This document shows positions 57,831-64,000 of a stretch of DNA of 64,000 nt, in pieces; position 1 is the stretch's first letter; each line of letters opens with the position of its first letter. The DNA lies in NCBI GenBank assembly GCA_001465935.1, contig LNKV01000004.1, positions 434,001 to 498,000 on the forward strand. The letters are read 5' to 3'. The notes below the pieces were generated by a model. It had not been told where the DNA came from and ran no database searches. It worked only from the letters and a program-made list of their open reading frames with translations. Origin of the DNA: Clarireedia homoeocarpa. Its lineage: Eukaryota; Ascomycota; Leotiomycetes; Helotiales; Rutstroemiaceae. A program made the translations under genes and the position numbers.

Positions 57831-58379
57831 GATTGACGTCGCCTATAAACACACATAGAAATAATTTTGCAGACTGCGACGAAGTGGAGAATAAAGATGC
57901 GGTAAGTTAACCAAATTGCGTGAATCGACTGCCGGTTGGGACTTGGAGATGCAAATACTCAAGCATGGAACGTAATTTGTCTGTAGTACTGTAGTACTGT
58001 AGTACTAATCACAACTCATCAATATCCAACAAATCCTGGAATCCTTCTGTAGCATTCGTGTTACCCTACTTAATCTACTATGCGACGATGGGAACGATGT
58101 CAAAATGTGTCAAAATGTTATAGTTACACTGAAGTTACGAAGCACTCAGCGCTAAACATACTCAGCGCGAATCACACTCAGCACTAATCATTCTTAGGAG
58201 TTGCCCCCGGTGCGGCCAAGTTATAATGTTACTACATGGATATTACAGCTGATACTGCAGCGTAGTATTAACAGGGATCTTAGGCTCGATAACGTAGATT
58301 AGTAATGATAGAACCCTTAGTATAGTTGTATAATTAGGATTATAAGCTTAAACTTGAAGGATTAACGTGAAACCTCACT
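57831..58379. other. Intergenic DNA with short tandem motifs
   Basis: TGTAGTAC is repeated three times at about 57981-58005. CACTCAGCGC/ACTCAGC-type motifs recur three times at 58143-58190. No gene. Confidence 0.4.
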
Positions 58380-58870
58380 AAATAGGCCACCGCATCAAAT
58401 GGGCCAACCACAAAATATATTTAAAAAGTATATTCTTAGAATATTAATATTTAATATTAAAACTTGATATATAAACTATTTATTATAGAGAGAGCTTATA
58501 TATAAACCTTGAGAGAGTTTAAGTTTATAATTTTTAATTTAGTTTTTTTTATTTTTAATAAATTTAATTTATATAAATAATTAATATATTTAAAAAATTA
58601 ATTTAAAAAATTAATTAGTTATTTTATTTAAATAAAATTAAAAATATTTTTTTAAAATTTATATAATAATTTTATATTTTTTTATATTTTTATAAATATT
58701 TTAATTTATAATTTAATTATATATACTTTTAAATATCAAGTTAATTATTATACTTAGTCAATATAGTTAACTTACTTGTATTTTAAATACTATTAATAAA
58801 TAAAATAAACTTACTAGATAAAACTAATTAATAGATAAGCTTAAAGTATCAAGTTAAGTATCTTTGCCGT
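58380..58870. repeat. Extreme AT-rich block, likely RIP-degraded relic
   Basis: Nearly 500 bases made almost only of A and T, with many TA and AAT/ATT runs and hardly any C or G, between the receptor and the P450 gene. ACTTGATATATAAAC near its start (58467) and TATCAAGTTAA near its end (58730 and 58847) are weakly inverted. It holds no open frame. The composition is that expected from repeat-induced C to T mutation of an old transposon. Confidence 0.65.
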
Positions 58871-59026
58871 ATTACTACATACTAGGCAGATAATTTCAAG
58901 CAACCCTCTAGTATAGCTACTGACAAATAATATTAAGGTAAAACTCAAAAGTAAGATATTCTCGTTGAATACTCGCAACTTTTCTTTGACCTTTAGACGA
59001 AATATATCAGGGAATCATCAATCAAG

Positions 59027-60848
59027 ATGGCCGAAGTCGTCAATACTACAGGTTCATTCCTATCCCCCGGAAATTCCTCGAGTTCATCTCGTGGATTCAT
59101 CGATGATCCACAAGAATATCTATTATCGAACCTCTATACTGTAGTTATTCCCACTGTAGTTATATTCGGTATTCTACTACACAATTGGACGACAAACAAA
59201 TTCAACAATCATGGTTACCCTTCTATCGGCTCTCTCGGATTTTGGGAACCAACATTTCTTCTCCGACTAAGGTTTGTGTGGGGTGCTGTCGATATGCTTA
59301 AGGATGGATACTACAAAGTATGAGTGTACTTCTGAAGCCAATGACCTCAGTCACTGATCTCAATTTAGTTTAAAGATCAGGCATTTTGGATCCGACGCAA
59401 TGATATCGATATTCTCGTTCTCCCTGTTCGCTTCGTGGACGAAATCAGAAACTATACTCGCGAGCAGTTAAGTGGCATTGAGGCTCTGGCATACGTGAGT
59501 CTCATAGCATGTTATACCTACATAAAATAAGCTGAGCATAAACTATAGAATGTTCTCGGAGAGTATACTGGCATTGATATTCTGGTTAAATCAGATCTCC
59601 ATGTCAAAGTTCTTCGCAATTACCTTACTCCTAATATGGGAAAGGTCATGCTGAATGCGCGCGATGAATTGGATTATTCCCAAGAAGTTGATATACCAGC
59701 ATGCGAAGGTTTGCTAGCATCTCACAACTAAAGTATAATCTATACTAACTGACTATTCAGACTGGCAGGAGGTCGATATCCAAAATATCATGCGCTGGAT
59801 CGTCGCCCGTATATCTGCCAGAACTTTCATCGGCTACCCCGCTTGTCGGAACGATGCCTGGATTCAAACATCTCTCGACTACTCCCGCGATGTTTTCACC
59901 ATTGCATTCTTCGTCCACTGGTTTCCACGCTGGCTCCACGGAATCATCATCCCATTAATGCCCGCCCGTCGCAGACTCGATAAGCACACCGAATTCGCAC
60001 GTAAAGTCCTAGAGCCCGCCATCAAGCGTTGGGACGATGCTGTGGCTGGCGGTGTAGAAGAAGGCGAGCCATTTACTCTCCTGAATGGTATGCTCAAATC
60101 TGCTAAAGGCGAAGAACGAAACGCCGATCAAATCGTCGACCGACAATTAATCTCGAGTCTCGCTTCTATCCATACATCTGTCATGACTGCAACCTACTGT
60201 CTTTTGGAGCTTTGCCAGCATCCGGAATATATTGAACCCCTGTTGGAGGAGGCTAAGGAGGGCATGGCCGAGGATCCAGATTGGGCGAGGAATTCTAATA
60301 GCAGGATGCCTAAAATTGACTCCTTTATATGCGAAATTAGTCGTATCCATCCTCCATCAACACGTGAGTATTGTGTCTTTCATTACTATCTAAGATCCCT
60401 TGTTAATACTGCACTACAAATAGTTCTTCCCCAGCGCAAAGCCCGTGAAGCCGTTACATTAAGCAATGGAATCCACGTTCCCGAGGGTACACATTTTGCG
60501 TTTCCCCTCGGACCTGTGGTACGCGACCCAGAGCGCTTCCCCGATCCCGAAAAATTCGACGGCATGCGTTACTACAATCGCAGAAAAGAAGAAGGACTTA
60601 GCATGTCAAGCGGCAAATATCTAGCTACCACACCAAGTGAAGAACATCTAGTTTTTGGCCACGGCCAACAAGCATGTCCTGGGAGGTTTTTTGCCGTCAA
60701 CGAGGTTAAACTTATTATGGTATTTTTCTTGTTAAATTATGATATGAGGCAGCCGGAGAAACAAAAGGGATCGAGACTTCATTTTTCATTTGAAGAGTAT
60801 TTCATTTTGAATCCGACTTTGAGATTAGAGTTAAAAAAGAAGATCTAA
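59027..60848 (+). CDS. Cytochrome P450 monooxygenase
   Basis: Five exons (59027-59317, 59369-59494, 59549-59708, 59761-60363, 60424-60848) join to 534 residues. An N-terminal membrane anchor (LYTVVIPTVVIFGILLHNW, about 37-55) places it on the endoplasmic reticulum. The ExxR motif of helix K is EISR (about 384), followed by HPPST. The haem loop FGHGQQACPGRFFA (about 471-484) supplies the cysteine ligand. The I-helix acid/threonine pair is represented by SIHTSVMTATY, in which the usual Gly-x-Asp/Glu-Thr is altered. The layout is like fungal CYP503/CYP68-type enzymes of terpenoid or other secondary pathways, but the reaction is unknown. Its promoter is directly next to the AT-rich block; the frame is intact. 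Confidence 0.92.
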
Positions 60849-60962
60849 AATCTCAGTTAAATATCCAGGTTTGATACATCTTGAGAATAATATTTAAAAA
60901 GTATTATAAATTAGAATCATGAATATTATTTACCATACAATTAGAGGAGCATCCTATAAGTC

Positions 60963-61122
60963 TACTTGGTCTCAAGGATAAAACATGTGTAGTCCCTATC
61001 GCTCTCCACTCTAAATTTTGACCAATCATATAACGCTGACGATGCCTTGTTCGGTCATTTGATTCGTTACCAAATAAGCCACAAGAACAGGGACTACGCA
61101 TATTTATCCTTGAGAGCAAGTA
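60963..61122. mobile_element. Complete 160-bp TA-flanked MITE (copy 2)
   Basis: The ends are inverted: TACTTGGTCTCAAGGATAAA at 60963-60982 against its near-complement at 61103-61122 (one mismatch), continuing into a TGTGTAGTCCCT / GGGACTACGCA pair. TA is present at both outer ends, as for Tc1/mariner-type MITEs. A broken relative lies at 11534-11657. It sits in the 3' flank of the P450 gene and has no coding capacity. Confidence 0.7.
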
Positions 61123-61346
61123 TTTGGTACTCCGATGCAGTTACACGACATCCATGTGCTTACTTCGTACAGGACTCAGCACTAGTTTGGCAACTTACGA
61201 TCACAAACGGAAAACTTCTTGGATCACCGAATACTGCCATAGTGCGCCATTGTAATGTGTACCAATCTGAGCTAAGTTACCAGATAGAGCAGTGCCGCAA
61301 ACGTACATCAACGCGGCGAACCATGCATAGCCAATACTCTCCCCTC

Positions 61347-61421
61347 CCATGAACAAATGTTAAATTTTTAGGTGGCAAGACGCACAAAAATTTAACATTT
61401 GTTCATGGGGGGGGGGGGGGG
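61347..61421. repeat. 24-bp perfect inverted repeat followed by G14
   Basis: Arms 61347-61370 (begins CCCATGAACAAATGTTAAAT) and 61387-61410 are exact reverse complements around a 16-base loop. The right arm runs into fourteen consecutive G (61408-61421). No gene overlaps it. Confidence 0.95.
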
Positions 61422-61744
61422 TATAGTAGTTACCTTACCCGGAGTCCAGATCTCTGGGTGACGGGACGAAACGTCTTGAAAAGATTTAAATTTAAGAAAA
61501 TAAAAATAGGTTACACACGAAATGCTCTGTGTGTAATAATCGTGGTAAGAGCCCAAGACAATTAGGAGATTCATATTTCATTAGACATGGACTGGAACTC
61601 AAATCCTAGGACATCACCTCTATTTTGTGTCAAATTAGGGCATATTGTGTAGCCGTGATGAGGCTTAAAGGTCATTTCCTTGCCCTATCTTTCATGATAA
61701 ATATGTACATTAAATCATCAATTCTTCATCTACGCCATTTAACA

Positions 61745-64000
61745 TCAGTGAATCCCATTATAAATTGCTTCCACAAACGCCTTTTGCGCATCCTCGTACC
61801 TCGTCCCACTCTCACTTGTCCAGGTCGTTACACTTTTCCCTATAGGCAGCAAGCCTGGTTGGGGGCTCATTTCAACATTAGGGAGTGCCGAATCCCCGAA
61901 TGGCACGGTATCATATGCTCCCATGGGCATGGTATCGTCTGCTTCCACCGAGCTACCCTCCACACAGGTTTCACCGTCCCATGCCACCTTTTCCACTCTC
62001 TTCCATAGACCAACTATGCTGTATATATCTTCTTTCTTGTAAAACAATCTGCAATTCGACGCTTCGTATATGAACTGAAGAGGTGTGAACGTATCATCTC
62101 CCTGATGCATATTATTTCGTAGATTGAATCGTCCGATATTAAGGAAATCGGCTTTTGTACCAAGTGGTGGTCCAACCTCAATGTTTGGAATGTATTCGGC
62201 GGGGGGATAGTTGGGAATGGCTTTGTCCTTTTTGAGGTAAGCCGCTGTTGCATTTGGCAGCTGCTTAATATAGTCGGCAATGTTAGAGTAGGTCATCACT
62301 TGGGAACCTTTAGATCCGGCGACTCCTTGCATTGGTCCTGGTTGGGGACGACCGCCGAGGACGACTGAAATATGTTAGTAATGCTAGAGTCGAAAGGGGG
62401 TATTCAAGCCATACTACTTCGGACACCACCTTGTGATTTCATCATCTCAGCGAAGATAGCACACGTAGAACCGCAGCCGCCATCCATTAACATGACAATG
62501 TTTACGGAATCAAACACTGCAGGAGGAGGGTTGCTGTTGCTCAGATACCCAGTTACGTTAAATGTTCCGCTCTCCTATCAATAGTTAGATTAGGTTAATT
62601 CCTCGGACAGCTGGTAGAAACTCACCTCAGTAATCACATCTGTAAGGTTATAGCGAACCTCTTCAGTGAAATTATCGCCATGAATCTCAATATTTGGACT
62701 CATATCCCTCCAATTTTCAAACGGCTTGCCATTCATATCAAGCTCTGCCTGCGACTGGTAAATATAATTTTCATCCATATTATATATCCCAGCGCCACTA
62801 AATATTGTGCCCATGTAATTGACTAGAGGCGTAGCTCGAAAGCGCGAGGCCCCAAAGGGTTCGATTGTGGGAAACAATTGCTTGAATGCATCATAGCCAC
62901 TGAAAACGTTACCACCTCCGTTTCCTTGTATGTCGACTATCAACCTTTCCATCTTGGCTGATTTGCATTTCGCAAGGAATGTTTTGATAGTGTCCTGTTG
63001 CAGAATCATGGTGTCGTCGTCGGTTTCAGCTTCGTCTGTGAACCCTTGCATCACCAACACAGCCGTCTTTGTGTCATTCAGAAAGTATCCGCTTGTATAG
63101 CCATCAGGATGAATAACAACTGGCTTCGGGTAGCCTTCCAAAGATGTCACTTTTTTGGAGCTACTTCTGATCTGTAGTCTTGTAGGATCTCTCTTGATTT
63201 TCGTTGTAGTCGAAGCCTCCGACGGTAAATCCACAAGGTCGAAGAAGTCTTGGCCAGATCTAATATTACTCAGATCGGTGGAGGTCGTAACCGCCAGTTC
63301 CCCAGTGATATTTGTGCCATTTGCGAAGCTGTAGGTAAGAGTGTCGGTCGGAAATCCATAGAGATGCCCACCGAGCACAAAAGACCCGTCACTCCCGGTG
63401 TATACCACGGATGGTAACGAGTAAAAGACTTGGTTGTAGTTTGCATCGTTATCCGCGTAAACGCCGCTACTCATGCTAATCAATTGAAGATACAGAGTAG
63501 CATCTTCATCGTTAATCTTCAAAAGTGGGGAAGGATCCCAATCAGCGTCTGGATTTTCGCGTTTTTTGTCCAAATCATCTGTTTAAATTTAGTCTAAAAC
63601 AACTACGACGTTGTAAGTGTTTGGGGATGGCATACATTTGAAGTACAACTCAGGTAGCTCGAGACCATCAGACGATATCGAGACCAACGGACCGTCTAAG
63701 GTATAGAAATAGAAGATGCTCATGAGGGGAAGATTCAGGTTGACGTGAAAATCATGAGGAAGGATGTTTCCTAGAGCATAAAGATCTTTCTCGAATTGCC
63801 ACTGGCTGCTATAATACCCAGAATGCACATTCTCCTTGATTTCTGCTAATCCGCCAAGCATGTCGACGCCAGGAATGGGGTACCCTTTTGGGGGATCTTT
63901 GAGATATGCGAGCGTACTCTGGAACTGCCAGTAAGGCTCAACATAATCCACGAAACCGGAAGAACGTTGAACGTCTAGAGGAATAGAACCTAAACAGTCA
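61745..64000 (-). CDS. S41-family (tail-specific-like) serine peptidase, N-terminus beyond the window
   Basis: Minus-strand exons 64000(edge)-63636, 63578-62626, 62574-62415 and 62364-61745 join in frame to about 700 residues. The frame is open at the right edge (DCLGSIPLDVQRSSGFVDYV), so the start is missing. The pieces match fungal CPAF/S41-like secreted peptidases: VEPYWQFQSTLAYLKDPP, DFHVNLNLPL, a long linker, LIVDIQGNGGGNVFSGYDAF (the conserved core before the active site), and VMLMDGGCGSTCAIFAEMMK, whose Ser should be the nucleophile, followed by VLGGRPQPGPMQGVAG. Many N-glycosylation sites suggest export. The C-terminal 200 residues contain a Cys-containing lobe. The biological role of fungal members is unclear. 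Confidence 0.88.

Noticed and set aside
1..64000. CRISPR arrays, prophage or bacterial operons
   Set aside because: No regularly spaced repeat-spacer array or ribosome-binding-site-linked genes; spliced genes show a fungal genome.

Overview
The window is eukaryotic, from a filamentous ascomycete (Pezizomycotina). Most genes are split by short introns of about 45-65 bases with GT..AG ends. The gene content is typical of a mould: GH92 mannosidase, tyrosinase, PTH11-like receptor, P450, Zn2Cys6 regulator, NRPS-like reductase, Atg27, APC10 and prefoldin. A few AT-rich, repeat-rich blocks look like RIP-degraded relics. A Leotiomycete such as a Botrytis/Sclerotinia relative would fit, but that placement is inference. 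Exon structures were built by hand from splice signals and reading-frame continuity. Every multi-exon model given with exon coordinates closes in frame, except where stated.

Layout. 0-7 kb: the tail of an MFS transporter, a non-autonomous hAT-like element, a broken membrane-protein gene with two nonsense codons, a coding relic, and an HD-hydrolase gene broken by one TAG. 7.6-21 kb: secreted GH92 mannosidase, a small membrane protein, a pogo-like element, a GFA/CENP-V protein, a secreted tyrosinase, and a GT31-type glycosyltransferase with a Lys/Glu-rich insert. 21.8-34.1 kb: five genes on one strand that look like a metabolic cluster. They are an aldo-keto reductase, a DgoD-type sugar-acid dehydratase, a Zn2Cys6 regulator, an A-T-R carboxylate reductase, and a Dal5-type anion transporter. 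34.3-47.4 kb: a broken intron-bearing tRNA-like sequence, APC10, two small hypothetical genes, Atg27, a small putative secreted protein, a ubiquitin-like-domain protein and an APC-superfamily permease. 48.7-64 kb: histidine acid phosphatase, prefoldin subunit 4, a DHA1 MFS transporter, a flavin-monooxygenase fragment, a PTH11-like receptor, an AT-rich RIP-like block, a P450, two small inverted-repeat structures, and an S41-family peptidase that runs off the right edge.

How the genes may work together. The 21.8-34.1 kb block has the parts of a catabolic or biosynthetic unit: uptake (Dal5-type transporter), dehydration of an aldonic acid (DgoD-type), ATP/NADPH-dependent reduction of a carboxylate (A-T-R), reduction of an aldehyde (AKR) and control (Zn2Cys6). 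A shared CCG-N10-CGG site lies about 175-185 bases upstream of two of the five start codons, and a 33-bp perfect hairpin lies between the dehydratase and the regulator. This is the best candidate for an undescribed system; substrate and product cannot be read from the sequence. The remaining genes look like ordinary housekeeping, secretion and transport genes. Stretches not listed as features hold nothing I could support.
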